Below, piece by piece: positions 13,770 through 26,090 of a stretch of DNA of 60,000 nucleotides (positions are counted from its first letter, which is position 1; every line of letters begins with the position of its first letter). Both the position numbers and the translations under genes were made by a program. Source of the DNA: Lingula anatina (lineage: Eukaryota; Brachiopoda; Lingulata; Lingulida; Lingulidae); NCBI RefSeq assembly GCF_001039355.2, contig NW_019775969.1, forward strand, positions 226,500 to 286,499, written 5' to 3'. The notes under the pieces were generated by a model. That model was not told the origin of the DNA. It worked only from the letters and a program-made list of their open reading frames with translations, and ran no database searches.

Positions 13770-16700
13770 ATGGCTACCACGAGGGTTGCTTTAACTAGAA
13801 CATTCTTGAACAAAAACGTGTGTAAAGTATGTCCGACTGAATCAAAAGAGAATGCCATAAGATTTGCCTCATCACACAGGAACTTTTCGTCTGTACTGTC
13901 AGGCTCTCCAGTTTGTCGATCTTTTGGTAAGCGAGACTTCACTGGAGTGATGCAAAACCTCGTTATTCAACAGTGCCATGGCCAAGGTCATTTCATCATT
14001 AAAGTCAAGTTTACTGTGTGTAGTTTGTCGTTCGAAATGTGCAAAGATGATTCACTATGATATATTGTATTTTTTTCAATCTGATCATGGCGTATTGCAT
14101 AAGACTTAAAGAAAATGCAAACTGATTTTAGTATCGTTGCAAACTTTGTGCTTTCTGTCTTGGCGTCCTTGTCTCGCCGGTAAACTTGTATGCTACTTGC
14201 TACGCACTGATGAAGCTACCACTATAATGTATGTGCCAACACTCCTATCAGTGGTCTTTTATATATAGTATACATGCTAAACCAAAAAGATAAGGTGCAC
14301 ATAGCTGTATAAGGTAACATAACTGTTGGGTACTAGTAGCAGGTCTTCACAATGTAGATGCTCTCACGTCTTTATCCTATCTCTAGCCTCTTCAAGTCTT
14401 ACACTGCTGAAAAGCCAACCAATCTCAAGGAATTTTAATTCCCAAGCCAAATGTGCAGATGTAATTATATCACAGGTGCTAAGCTCACAAAGGACCTGAT
14501 GTCTTGGTGCATTTTATGGCTTGTTTGAAAGTTTGCTTTTTGGTGTGAAATCTGTGACATACTTCACAGATTCAGAAGTTTTGTCTAATCCTCTTTTCAG
14601 TTTTCTGTGAAACAAAATCCCGACATACACAATGTCGAAATTTCCATAGCACAGGACCCACACATAAGCAAGATTACTACGAGGTCTTAGGGGTATCAAA
14701 GGGGGCTTCCCAGAAGGAAATCAAGAAAGCATACTACCAGGTGAGATATAGAACTATTGATATTATTAGATATCTGTGGTTCAACTCTCAAAACCACCCT
14801 GAATCTGTAGTACAGAGAAAATGAAAAATTTACTGAGTATGTGGAAGCTCTGGATGTGCTAAGATTGTATTCTCTCACTAGTAAAAGTTTTGCAAAGCAG
14901 ATTTACATGTAAAATGAACAACTTATAATAGACATATTGATGCTATGGTGTGGACTTAAGTTAATAAGTTGCCTAAGTGGTAAAGGTACATAGAACACTG
15001 TGATTGTTTAAAGAAGCTATTTAAAACTTGCTTTTCAATGCAGGTTTATAATTTCTGTTTTTATAAAATTACTCCATTGTTTTAGCTTGCCAAGAAGTAC
15101 CACCCTGACACTAACAAAGGGGACAAGAGTTCTGCCAAGAAGTTCCAAGAGGTCGCTGAGGCATATGAGGTAAGATTCAATTGATAGTATGTGAAGTAGT
15201 TAAATACAGGTGTGCCCGTACTCAAACACCCACATACAAGTGTGTGGTATAACGAGGGCTCTGAATGAGATTTAAAACTGCTTTTGCAAATAATCAATGC
15301 AGTGTAATAGTGCATTATTCACAGATGTTCTTAAAAGCTAATAGCTCTCTCCTTCTCTCTCTCTTACCCCATGTCTCTCTCCCTTTCCCTCTCTTCCTCC
15401 CCCCCCCACCCATGCACCTGTACGTGCATGCACACATTTAGATATTTTGCCTCTGTTAACAAATCTATCTTCATGTATTTTTATATTCTCCAAATTTTTG
15501 TAAAGCTTCAGTCTCTATTCCTTTTAAGATCTTATTATGCAGAATACATAGAATTACATGTAATTTGGACAACCAGTTATTTGAGGTTTTATTTTGATAT
15601 TCTAGGTGTTAGGAGATGAAAGCAAAAGAAAACAGTATGACACGTATGGCATGTCCGGAGGGCCTGGAGGAGGGAGGGGGCCAGGACAAGGTTTCCAAGG
15701 TGAGTGATAACATAGTGATTCACGTTGTCTGTGAGGTAGGAATTTCAACCCAGGAAGGGTTGAGATCTTAGGAAGTCTTGTAACACAATTGATGCATTAG
15801 TGCTTTGAGAGGTTGAGGAGAGGAATGAACAGTACTTGGACTAGGTAAGTGATAAGTTACGGACTTACTACATCTGGGAAGGATGGAGGGGTTTTGCCAG
15901 AGCAGTGACATGGTTTCCAAGGTAACTGGGGACCCAGCTAAAACATGGGGCAACCATTTTGAGATTGGCTGAAATTATAGACCATGATGCTCTGTTGCTA
16001 AAATCAATCTTGAAAATTTTCAAAAATTAGACTAAGATGAATAATTTGAAAGTTTTAATTTCAAATAACAAAATGGCAGTTTGACTACCTTTGTGAAATA
16101 CTCATTGTTTTAGTTATCCTTAAAGACTACATACATACCTCCTTGTAACACATTACACTCTGCACAGATTTCTGAAGACATTATTCTTTATATGTTTTCA
16201 TCATGCACCCTCAAGTCCAAATATATCTTTTTCTCTAGGATTTGAGGGTTACCACTCCAATGTTGACCCTGAAGACCTTTTCAGAAAGATATTTGAAGAT
16301 ATGGGCTATAAGATGGGAGGCTTTGATGACTATCAGGATTTCACGTCGTCCCCATTTGGCTTTAGGCCAGCCCAAGAGGTAAGCACATTTTAGTTCAGTT
16401 GCATCTAGGAGTGTCTTCCATCCCATTAAATGTGCCATGTTTGTCAACTCGACATCTAACATCCAGTTGCCACTCGAACATTTCTATTGCTATTGTAAAC
16501 CTTTTTTTTTTCCTTTCTAGTACACTATGAACCTAACATTTGAAGAAGCGGCCCGTGGGGTAAACAAGGATATCAACGTGAACACAGTGGAGGTGTGCTC
16601 CACATGTAATGGTTCCAAGGCAGAACCTGGGTCAAGTCCGCGTCGCTGCCATGTCTGCAACGGCACAGGAATGGTGGGTTTGAAAGAGCAACTTTTCTAT

Positions 16701-19700
16701 TGCTTCTTGATGTTTTTAAGATGATTTGAAGAAAATACATTGATATTAAAGTTAAGATATGATTAGTGCCACAAAAGTAAAGTTCAGTTCAGTTCTTGTA
16801 TATTGCACTCGGCATGTGTCTCAGTGTGGTTTACATTTTATGCCCGTTCATTTTTGACCCTGATACACACTGGATGTTGATATTTTCACCTCCCAGGGGG
16901 GATACTTATTTCTAATTTATTTATGTTTACTCATTTTAAATTTATGAGTGGTTGTCAAGGACTCCATCTGATTCAGTTTTTGAGTAGTAATAGTGCTGAT
17001 GTTGTTTTACATTTCAGGAAACCGTCACGACCGGTCCTTTTATGATGCGCTCAACATGCAGGACGTGTCGTGGGACGCGCATGGTCATAGATAAGCCATG
17101 TTCTGCATGCAACGGCAAAGGTTCTGTGAACATGAGGAAGCAGGTAACAGTACCTGTTCCTGCAGGTAAGGTGTTCGCTAACATCTAGGTTATACTAAAT
17201 GGCGATTGTATTTATTATGGTTTTAACTGGAATGGTTGCTAAGTAGATGCATGCTTCCCAATAAATGTAATGCGTGTTAGATCTTATATTGTTTTTGACT
17301 GTCATGTATATATTTAAACACTGATTACATTCAAAGAAGAACAATTAAACATTTTTTTAATTTAGCAGTTTTAATTAAATTTTTTATTATCTTAAGTGTT
17401 TTTAATGGATATGCTTAGATGTATGATGTATCTTGATATACTGTATATTGCTGGTGTTGATTTAATTTTACTTCATTATGATTTTAATTATTTATCTTTT
17501 ATTCATTAACACAATATTTTATTCTAACCCCTGAGAGGGCCATGTATAAGATATGTGCAATCACCTAACATGTCTTATCCTCTTTAAATAAAGTATGTTA
17601 TTATTATTATTATTATTATAAGTGATACTTAAAAAACTTTCTACCCTTTTATCACAGGCGTAGAAGATGGACAAACAGTACGAATGCCAGTTGGCCAAAA
17701 AGAAATATTTATCTCATTTAGGGTAAAAATTTTTTTATTTTTACATAGAATAAGTCAATATCACAAAGTAACTATAAAAATATGATAAACAGTAGTTATG
17801 CTTTAATGTAGAGTATGCATGCTTTTCTTTCCCCCTGAAAATGAAAGATGCATTGTAGGCAAAGTTTGTCAAAGTATTTTTGATTTCTTCATTTTTTCTG
17901 AAAAGTAATTATGTTTACATCAATTTTCCACAGGTCTCCAAGAGTCAAACATTTCGCCGTGATGGTGCTGATGTCCACTCAGACACATGGATAAGTTTAT
18001 CACAAGCTGTCCTGGGGGGTACCGTGAGGATCAGAGGGATTTACGACAGCATTTTGCTCTCTGTAAGTTTCAGGGGCATATATTTACAGCATTCCACATA
18101 CTGCCAAAATATGTAATTTTATTATCTGTGTTATATTCTGGGAGCAATGCAGTGGCTTATTCTTAAACAGGGGAAGAGGTAAAAGTTTCTTAATACCAAT
18201 CCACCACCTCCCTTAAACAGCTTGGCAAAAATGTGCACTTGGAAGGGTTATCTTTACCTGTGTTTATTAACAACTGTTGAATTTTTCTTGATGAGATTAA
18301 TCAAGGATATTTTCTTCTTCCAATCTTGAAAAGTGCACTTTTGTGTGCTCATGGAATTGTTTTGTTTTTCAGATCCCTGAAAAAACATCCTCCCACACCA
18401 AGATCCGTTTGGCTGGCAAAGGAATTAGTCGGCTAAATTCCTATGGCTATGGAGATCATTATGTTCATATTAAGATTAAAGTTCCTACGTAAGTTTACCA
18501 AATGTTTCAAATTAAATAGAAATATTCAGTGGTGATAATGACCAAAAGAACAGAAAGATTATTTGCATTGTAACTTTTGTATCAGCAAAGTGAGATTATA
18601 CAGAACACACATATACTTTGTGAATTGTAATTTTAAAAAATGTTGAAAGGTGTTGACGGATACTAATTTAAATGATGACAAACTGTTAGTGATAATAGAG
18701 AATTATAGAAGTGTAGTTGTTGGTTTATATTCTGAATGTAGTATTTAAGTATTCAGCACTATTTGGTACATTTGAAAACATTTGAAAAGTTGATACAAAC
18801 ACCATCATGATTTTGACTTAAAGTTACTTTTCCCTCTTTATAGAAAGCTGACAGAAGAACAGAAATCACTAATGTTAGCCTTTGCTGAAACTGAGGATGT
18901 TGGTGATGGCACAATTAACGGAGTAATACATGCGAAAAAAGGTCAGTAAACAGAAAGATAATGGGACATCCTATTAATTGATTCTACTTTTCTTTTAGTG
19001 ATCATTCTACTTGACCTTGATTAGGACACTTATGCACAGAAGTATACTGAAAATTTAATATGGCACTTAACTGTTTTTTTTTTCACTTTCTATGAGTTCT
19101 CTGCTTTCTTTTTTCTCCCATCCCCTGTGTTGCTCTCTTTCCCTCTCTTTTTTTCTCTTTGTGACCCTTAATTATCTATTGATTATACAGTTACAATATG
19201 TATAATTTCAAGGAAAACCAATATAAGCAGTATGTTATAAGCAAGAAAAGACAGCATTGAATAACATGTGGCATTGTTCTACCAGACAATTACATGGCAG
19301 ATTCTTCATATTTGTTGATCATTAAAATCCATTGAAATAAACATTCAGCACATTCAGAACAGATGATCCGCAGACTTCCTGATCCACAGACTAAATATGG
19401 CCTACCCCACTAAATAGCAAGAAGGCCTCCCTGCCCCCACATGGGCCATTAAACAGATTCAATCCTGGCTTCAAGGTTTAATTGCTAGGCCCTTGCAAGG
19501 ACAGCTCGAGTGGAGACGGGGAGGCCATCAGAGGATTTAGTCAGCATTGCTTTTAAGTGGGTTGGCCATATTAGATCTGAGGATCTGTTAGTCCCTGGAT
19601 CAACTTGTTCTGAATGTGCTCATTGTCAGTCTGTGACATTAGACACTGGTCTGTTGCAACTGGTAAAAGACCAATAAAGACTTTAAAGTTTTAAAGAATT

Positions 19701-20202
19701 TAGTCCAATCTGATGAGTGCGAACTTATGGGGTTGTTTAAGGTTCATGTTTTCTGGGGTCTGCTTGTGTGAGTGACCTTTTGGCTAAAAGGAATTTGCAG
19801 ACTGTAATGGAATTATGCCTCTATATACACTCACCCCAAAAAGTTTGAAACTTTGTTTTTAGCATAATGATAATAATAATAATTATGATAATAATAAAAT
19901 ATTAACCATATGATCTAAGTTAAATATTTCAACCAAATATTGATATATAATGCACCCACCATTCGTTACTTTTTTATATACACTGAAGATTTTCCCACTA
20001 CATTACATAGTCTTTTAATTATTGAAAAACAATTTCATGTTACTGAACTGGTTTGGTCGAGTATATGACTCTCCACACTGACCACGCCCCGGTTATCTTT
20101 ACAGGTCCGGGTGGTGAAGACAGTGTGAAGGGGGACGTGCACCCTGACAGTGATATTGATGACTCATTTCTAGGGAAAATTAAGAAAAAGATATTTGGAT
20201 GA
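13770..20202 (+). CDS. DNAJA3: DnaJ homolog subfamily A member 3, mitochondrial (Tid1, Hsp40 co-chaperone)
   Basis: Twelve exons: 13770-13926, 14601-14740, 15086-15169, 15606-15699, 16239-16378, 16521-16673, 17018-17165, 17658-17722, 17934-18062, 18373-18488, 18844-18941, 20105-20202. They give 473 residues (human about 480). Co-chaperone that stimulates the ATPase of mitochondrial Hsp70. The first ~75 residues are rich in Arg, Lys and Ser with few acidic residues, as in a mitochondrial presequence. The J domain starts with DYYEVLG at 77 and has HPD at 105-107. A Gly/Phe-rich linker follows, then four CxxCxG-type zinc repeats from C231 to about 291 (CSTCNG, CHVCNG, CRTCRG, CSACNG), then the client-binding domain with [13 protein letters not shown]. 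The C terminus [13 protein letters not shown] resembles the human long form. Start chosen because exon 1 opens directly into the presequence; an in-frame upstream ATG at 13518 would lie near the divergent promoter. Confidence 0.96.
17519..17630 (+). mobile_element. Probable 3' tail of a non-LTR retrotransposon (CR1/L2-like)
   Basis: A stretch ending in tctttaaataaag followed by an ATT trinucleotide run, preceded by cccctgagagggccatgta. This layout (short 3' UTR then a trinucleotide microsatellite tail) is typical of 5'-truncated CR1/L2-type LINEs or SINEs using their tails. It lies in the intron before DNAJA3 exon 8. The family is inferred and no reverse transcriptase fragment is seen. Confidence 0.4.
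19347..19620. repeat. Inverted-repeat element (MITE-like) in last DNAJA3 intron
   Basis: The first ~75 bases (from agcacattcagaac) return as an imperfect reverse complement at the other end, finishing gttctgaatgtgct. The arms share blocks such as atatggcc and gatcc at about 75% identity by eye. There is no coding capacity. The flanks share only CATT, so a target duplication is not established. It lies between exons 11 and 12. Confidence 0.55.
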
Positions 20203-20564
20203 CCACAGTTCAGTTTTAGGTATGACTGTTCAATACTGCAACTAAAATTTTTATAGTAATTTGTTTTTGTCTTGACTAAGATCCTTAAGTGATCCAAGGC
20301 CATGTTCTTGTCTGACACAATGCTGCATGTTGCATGTAAGAAGACTGGGAAAATATGTTTTGTTTGTTAGTTCTTTTCCTTTTCCTTCAAGTCTGAAATG
20401 TAGTTGTATCAGTTTATTTTTTTAACTTGCAAATCTGAAATTCTTACACCCTTTACATCTTAAAAAATTGTCTAATTGCTAGAAAAAGGTTGCCTCTGTC
20501 TAAGATAATAACTAAAGACATAAACGATTTTTTAAATATCCATTTAGTTTTTTATTGATATAAT

Positions 20565-20570
20565 AATAAA
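20565..20570 (+). promoter_or_regulatory. Possible polyadenylation signal for DNAJA3
   Basis: AATAAA about 360 bases after the DNAJA3 stop codon at 20202, in AT-rich DNA. Such hexamers are frequent by chance here, so this is only a candidate. It would end the main isoform before the alternative exon at 21022. Confidence 0.3.
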
Positions 20571-21021
20571 TCAGCACAAAATCAAAGATATGATGTTTAA
20601 TAATTATGTTTTATGAACATACATGCAATAAGCTAATTGTACAGATTAAAAGAAAGCAGTCAGAAAAGTATCAGTGGATATTTTCTGTCAGCTTTTATCC
20701 TTGCTACCCTCGCCTGCCATTATTACTGACATCATAGTCTTTTAAGTTCTATGAAAGCTTGAAACACTTTGAGCTGTCTGTCTTAGGATTACCATTCAGG
20801 AAGTTCCAACTTATAAAATAGAATATATGTAGGAATTACCATAAGTATCAATAGTATGTTATAGAGCATGCTAAGAATTCAACTTTGCATTGATTTAGTT
20901 ATCAGTTTATTTTTGTAATACAGAATGAAATTATTTTGTAAAGAATTTTTTGAAACTCATGGCAGCCCTGTCGCAATTAATGATTCACAAAAGTATTGAA
21001 TTTCACTCTTTATCTTTCCAG

Positions 21022-21116
21022 GAAATAAAGCAGTTAATGACACAGAATATTCACACACGAGAAAAAAGACAGAAGACTTTGAGCCTGAAAATGAAGAGAT
21101 CAAAAATAAATTATGA
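21022..21116 (+). CDS. DNAJA3: Candidate alternative last coding exon of DNAJA3
   Basis: A good acceptor (tatctttccag) ends at 21021. If exon 11 (ending 18941, one base over) skips exon 12 and joins here, the frame stays open for about 31 residues, starting GNKAVND and rich in Lys and Glu, and stops at 21114-21116. Human Tid1 is known to make two C-terminal isoforms by alternative 3' splicing, so a second end is plausible. Equally, this may be a spliced 3' UTR exon or chance. Confidence 0.35.
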
Positions 21117-22336
21117 AAATGAGATATCTGATACGGGTTTTATAGAAACGTGTTCCAGGATAGGAACTGCATCTGTGAAGGATATTTTGGCGACAAAAAT
21201 TGAACCACAGATGTTGAAGAATTAGACTGGCACATCATTCACAAACTCCATGGAACTGTTTGTTAAGTTAATGGAAGGAACTTACTTAGTTATTGTGAAG
21301 CAGCAAAAAAATATGGAGCACTTGCTGTCTAATATATCGAAAATTTGAAATCAATTAACTCTATGTGATGTCCATAAAATGTCATATTTAGATATGTCAT
21401 GATATCTCATTTAAAGAAGCAAGTCGTTGTATAGAGTATAGAGACAAACAATATTCCACAATTGAGTTACAATGTCTGTATTCTCCATATATTGCTTAAA
21501 GGCATTTTTGATCATTCTGAATCTGTTAACCCAGTGCAGTACAACACTTACATCAGTCTCATTTATTGCATTGTTAAGATTATTTGTTGGCTTTACATGT
21601 GTCTGTATCTTTAAAACTGACATGATATGACAAGTCACTGGTGTAGATATGACTTGTCATTTTTAAAACAATATACATTTGCCAAAGTAGAGTGCTCTCA
21701 CCAAAAGTTACTTATAATGGCTAATATTAAGACAATGGTGCATGTTGGCTTTTTGATACCGGGACATAGTGGTAAAGTACTGTAAGATGTTTTTATAGGG
21801 CTTTCTTGATGCATAACATTGTACGCATTTAATACCTGTACTGAACTTTTCTTTAGTTCTTTATTATGGGTTTGTGTCACTGTTGGAGAGAATCGCTGAT
21901 TAGAATATTTGAAATAGCTTGCTGGTACGCCTGAAACATTTCATTACGGACGCATTGTTATGTACATTTAAATCTATGCTACATTATCCAGTTCTAGGTA
22001 TTTTATTATCACCTTGCCCAGTTGGGCAGCTCGTGATTGCTGGCATTGTAATTGAAATAATACTGTTAATGCATTAAAAAGATACGCCATAGTGAACATC
22101 GACAACCTGGCATATATTCCACAACGTCTAAATCGACGATATTATGACCCCCTTTCCAGAGATTAGATTGATCTACTTTAGATCGACCCAACTCCCTGGG
22201 GGTTCACGCTAAATAGCTGTCAGTCGAGCGGACAAGAAAGTTAATTACCCCTTTACAGCTTGTAGTAGGCGGGACGGACATTTAAGCCGGATTATCTGAC
22301 AGTAATCTAGTGAGACTCCCCGCGGGGATAGATCGA

Positions 22337-22344
22337 TATAAAAG
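22337..22344 (+). promoter_or_regulatory. Orphan TATA-like box in a CpG-richer intergenic stretch
   Basis: TATAAAAG in a stretch with more CpG than its surroundings. A donor-like site (AAAG then GTAAAT) follows at about 22,705. It could mark a distant noncoding first exon of the XDH-like gene or an unannotated transcript. No coding sequence supports it. Confidence 0.2.
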
Positions 22345-24861
22345 CTCTGGGAATACAGCCTTAGATTGGAGTGTCAAAAGTGAACCACAAGGCCTTAATT
22401 TATCATTCAAAACTGCAAATTCAAATACTCCATTACTGTAGATCCACCATACGCTCAGCCTCCAGCGAAGTCTGCATCACTATTTAGTTTGCGTCCGATT
22501 CTGTGCATGCTGATTTGGGGTTTGACCTTTTTTTTGAGGGGGGGGGGGGGAGTTCTCAGCTGCCACGACGTGGTCATGATATGTGGTCAGGTGCAACAAT
22601 TGGTGTGTTCGGTAATTATTCCGTCAGTTTCACCCGAGGCTCAGTTGTGATCAAGAGATCGGTGAAGATGCACCTGGATGCACGAAACGGTTCTCGAGCA
22701 AGAAAGGTAAATTGCTATGGGTCTACGCAAAATTTACTTTCTAATTAGTGGCAGAAACGGTATTCTCAGTCTGTCTTGTAAGTCGGGTACGTGAAAAGTC
22801 TTGGACATACCTAAAGTTGTATACGGTGGACTGTCCAGGGGAGACGAGCAAGTTGCTCGTTGAACACCTAGTTTAGTTCTACTGCAAAAGTCCGGCTTTG
22901 GTAGTTAAAGGAGGCAATAGGATCGCTGGGCATTTGGCTATATTTCGATGGCTCAAGAGAGGCACGCAAGTCGCGGCTCGGTGAAAATGGGGCCTAAGAT
23001 GATTGGGCAGTTGTAATCTGTATAGCTCTATAAACGTGGGATACATTTTGCTTATTGTTCTTCGGCGCCACTTTCAAAGTGGGGAGATTGCACGCTACCA
23101 CGCACCAACCAGAGTATTCCATCTTTGCATGGTACATGCAAATCGTGTGTGTGGTAGGTTGCAGGGGAATTTTCATACACGACAATGAAAGTGATTGCAC
23201 GTTTTGGTTCACGTCCTTGAGGCTAACAAATGTTTTTTTGCTGTCCCAACCGGGTCTCGCAGACGAACGCCTGCCACCTCGACTCTCTCTACCTGTTCTG
23301 GTTCTGTAAGCCGTGCGTCCTTTGGCAATTAAAAGAAATATATGTTCGTAGTTTTTCTCTATTTAATGAGTAGTTCCATGACCTCGAAAAATTAACGGTT
23401 TTATGTGTAAACGCCGTCATATGTAAAGACGGTTATTCATGCCCGTCGAAACCAAGAGAAAAGAGTCGGTCATCATTCATCATTTATTGCTTTTCGAATC
23501 CTCGTGAACTACGGTAGCACGCGGGGTTCATTTGATCACATTGCCATACATATACAGCTATTTTAACTCCTAATACGGCGTAAGTCTATCCACTCCACTG
23601 TACGCCAGTGCACTGGACCACAGTTTGGCTTGAGGTGAGGTCGGTATGTACTGGAAAGTCCGGTAAGGTATATCAAATAGATAGGTAACACTCAACGTTT
23701 TCCAATTCGAAAATTTACCGCAAAATCAAATTTTTCGAGAAAGGCATTTTTCTTCTACCCACTGCTCGACTCATCCCTGCACTGGATTAAAATCTCTGCT
23801 AATAATATGTTGTAAATGACTGAGCTAGTCAATAAGACTGCCGTGTCTTCTTGTACTTCTTAGAAGGAAGCATCCACATCAGGTTTAATTTGAGGGGTTT
23901 TATCACTTTTTAGGTCTGAATTGACATGGTAAATACCTTTGCAGGGGACATCGAAATTTTTTTGGGGGCATACATTAAAATAATTCTCACAAGATTTATC
24001 CGCAAAAAAATCTGAAACATAAGCGTGCGTGATATAATTTTTCTCGAAAAGGATTTTTTCTCCCACTTGACACTCATTTCTCCACCCGCCTTGTGCTTGG
24101 ATACGATATTTTATTTCACTTTGATTTGATGGTTTAGTTCTAAATTATAGGCCGGTCATGTAATTGATGTGGCCTCGTTTTCACTGCATGACAAATATGT
24201 AAAATAAATAAAAATATTTTTTAAAGGAAAGAAGGACAGAAATGAGGCGGCGTTTTGTATTGTAGCATTTGATCGTACATAATATTAGTACACACGCTTT
24301 TATTTTTCGCAAAAAATGTTTCGGGATGTCGGATGAGAAGATAATGATGTCAACACTGAGCACGCCTCAGATAAACTTACTTTTGGTCTGAATTGAGAAA
24401 TATAGGAAGCTTTGCAGGATAAAAATTACCTTTAGACATACACTTGTGAAGCATATTAAATGTTGACAGCGATTGAATTAATGAAACGGATTTCGATCGG
24501 TCTTTTTACTATTAATTATCGAAAAATGTTTGTAGAAATTTAAAAAGCAATGACGAATCCAGGGGTGTTCTCCCTCCCAAAATAACAGCTTGTATAACAA
24601 TTAAAACCGCCAAAACCTAGTTATTTTTCCAGCTCCGTATCCTATATTCTGTACTGTAGTGAAATTGCCCTCGTCTACTGTTTTATATTTGTCTCGCTTC
24701 TCTGTAAAGAATATTGTGAACCTTAACCCCACCCACCCCTTTCCTCGCCAAAATTCTGGATCCACCAATTAGCACGCTTTATGTTGCACTATGATACGTA
24801 TATAATTTCGCATTAGACTTTCATTTGTGAATTTTTAAAAACAAAAAGTAAATAAATGAAA

Positions 24862-24889
24862 AAGGAAGGAAGGAAGAAAGAAAGAAAAA
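24862..24889 (+). repeat. A/G-rich (GGAA/GAAA) simple repeat
   Basis: Short purine run of ggaa and gaaa units in the intergenic region upstream of the XDH-like gene. Confidence 0.8.
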
Positions 24890-24974
24890 AATCTAAGGAC
24901 TGAGATCATCGTGAGATCACCTAGAATTGAGCTGTTCTAAACCGGACTGTTACTACTAGAATATTTAGTACACG

Positions 24975-25408
24975 CAGGCCTAACCAACTACCAGACTCGG
25001 CACCTAAGGATCCTGAATTAACCGGTATATCGGACCACACTACCCGTTTTCAAGGTGTGCGTCAGATCGCATTTCGGAGTATCAGTCAGAACACCGACAG
25101 GATGAGCCCATGCTCGGCTGTCACCTTGATTGGATAGTAAACGATTGTCGTATTTAATCGCTATATGATTTTAAAACCGGGTGCATAAATTTGAAAGCCA
25201 CCTAGATGATCCTTAGACTGCCACATTAATCTAATACAATGCAAAAAAGCCCTATCAAAAGTGGTTAAAACATTCAAACCGAATGTCGTAAAGTCCCCAT
25301 ATACTCCGAAATGCGATCTGACACACACCTTGAAAACAGGTAGAGTGGTCCGATATACCGGTTATTTCAGGATCCTTAGGTGCCGAGTCTGGTAGTTGGT
25401 TAGGCCTG
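24975..25408. mobile_element. Foldback transposable element with 108-bp inverted arms and 5-bp target duplication
   Basis: The left arm (24,975-25,082) and right arm (25,301-25,408) are reverse complements over 108 bp with four mismatches by my count, around a 218-bp spacer. Termini read caggcctaacc and ggttaggcctg. The element is flanked by ACACG on both sides (24,970-24,974 and 25,409-25,413), a likely target-site duplication. There is no coding capacity, so it is nonautonomous. High arm identity suggests recent insertion. The superfamily is unclear. Confidence 0.82.
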
Positions 25409-25870
25409 ACACGGGAACGTTCACGTTTGCCACTGGTGCCCTAGAAATGGGGTTAACTGTCCTCGCTAAATGATACATGTTCCCCGCTAGCAGGAGATAT
25501 ACTGTGGCACCTCCAAGACACCGTATCAGGTAAAACATTGGCTGCCATACATGTAGTTTAGTTTACATTTAAGTTCCAATAACTCAGTTGCTCTCTTTGT
25601 TGTACTTGTTAGGTTAACAACTGATTTATAATTTGAAAGATCTTATAACCATGTTGTCCTTAAATCGCCATATAAAAGATACTCAAGCAAAACGTGGACT
25701 TCTGTTTCAATCACACCCCAGTTGCTTCATGGGCATAAACTTGATGCTTTAACTTGACCACTTTAACGCCACCTTTCACTATATGTTTGGAGCATCGAAA
25801 ACGAGCAAGTGTCGGCTACTAACAGAGGACTAAAATACTACTAGTATATTGTTTTTTGTACAACTTGTAC

Positions 25871-26090
25871 ATCAGGTGGGTCATAAAAAATGTTACTTAT
25901 TTCAAAGTTAAATAAGTACTGTAGTTTTGTAGATATTGCAATGAAATTAGAGATATTTGGCATTTTTACTTAAGATTTTAATTTTTCAGTGTGTCACAAA
26001 ATAATCCCAAATTCCACTGCAATATCTTCAAAACTGTTGAAGTTAGTAAGCTTTGAAATTGGTAGCGGTTTAATGAGCCTCCCGATTCAT
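25871..26090. repeat. Imperfect inverted repeat, MITE-like
   Basis: Left arm about 25,871-25,954, right arm about 26,003-26,090. Matching blocks are agttttg-agatattgca and atttcaaag, plus a weaker outer block (atcaggtgggtcat against the reverse complement of atgagcctcccgatt). Short spacer, no coding capacity, no clear target duplication. Older than the neighbouring foldback element, judging by divergence. Confidence 0.5.

Noticed and set aside
16780-16915. Possible LINE/SINE remnant in a DNAJA3 intron
   Set aside because: The wording looks repeat-like, but I could not match a second copy or a clear tail in the window.
20950-21225. 91-codon open frame after DNAJA3
   Set aside because: Not recognised, in AT-rich DNA, and out of frame with the splice-compatible reading of the 21,022 segment.
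22503-22748. 81-codon open frame with a Gly run
   Set aside because: The Gly run comes from a G homopolymer; no family resemblance or splice support.
23690-24090. Two similar stretches with tttttcgagaaaggcattttt-like text
   Set aside because: Similarity is short and low-complexity; not enough for a repeat call.
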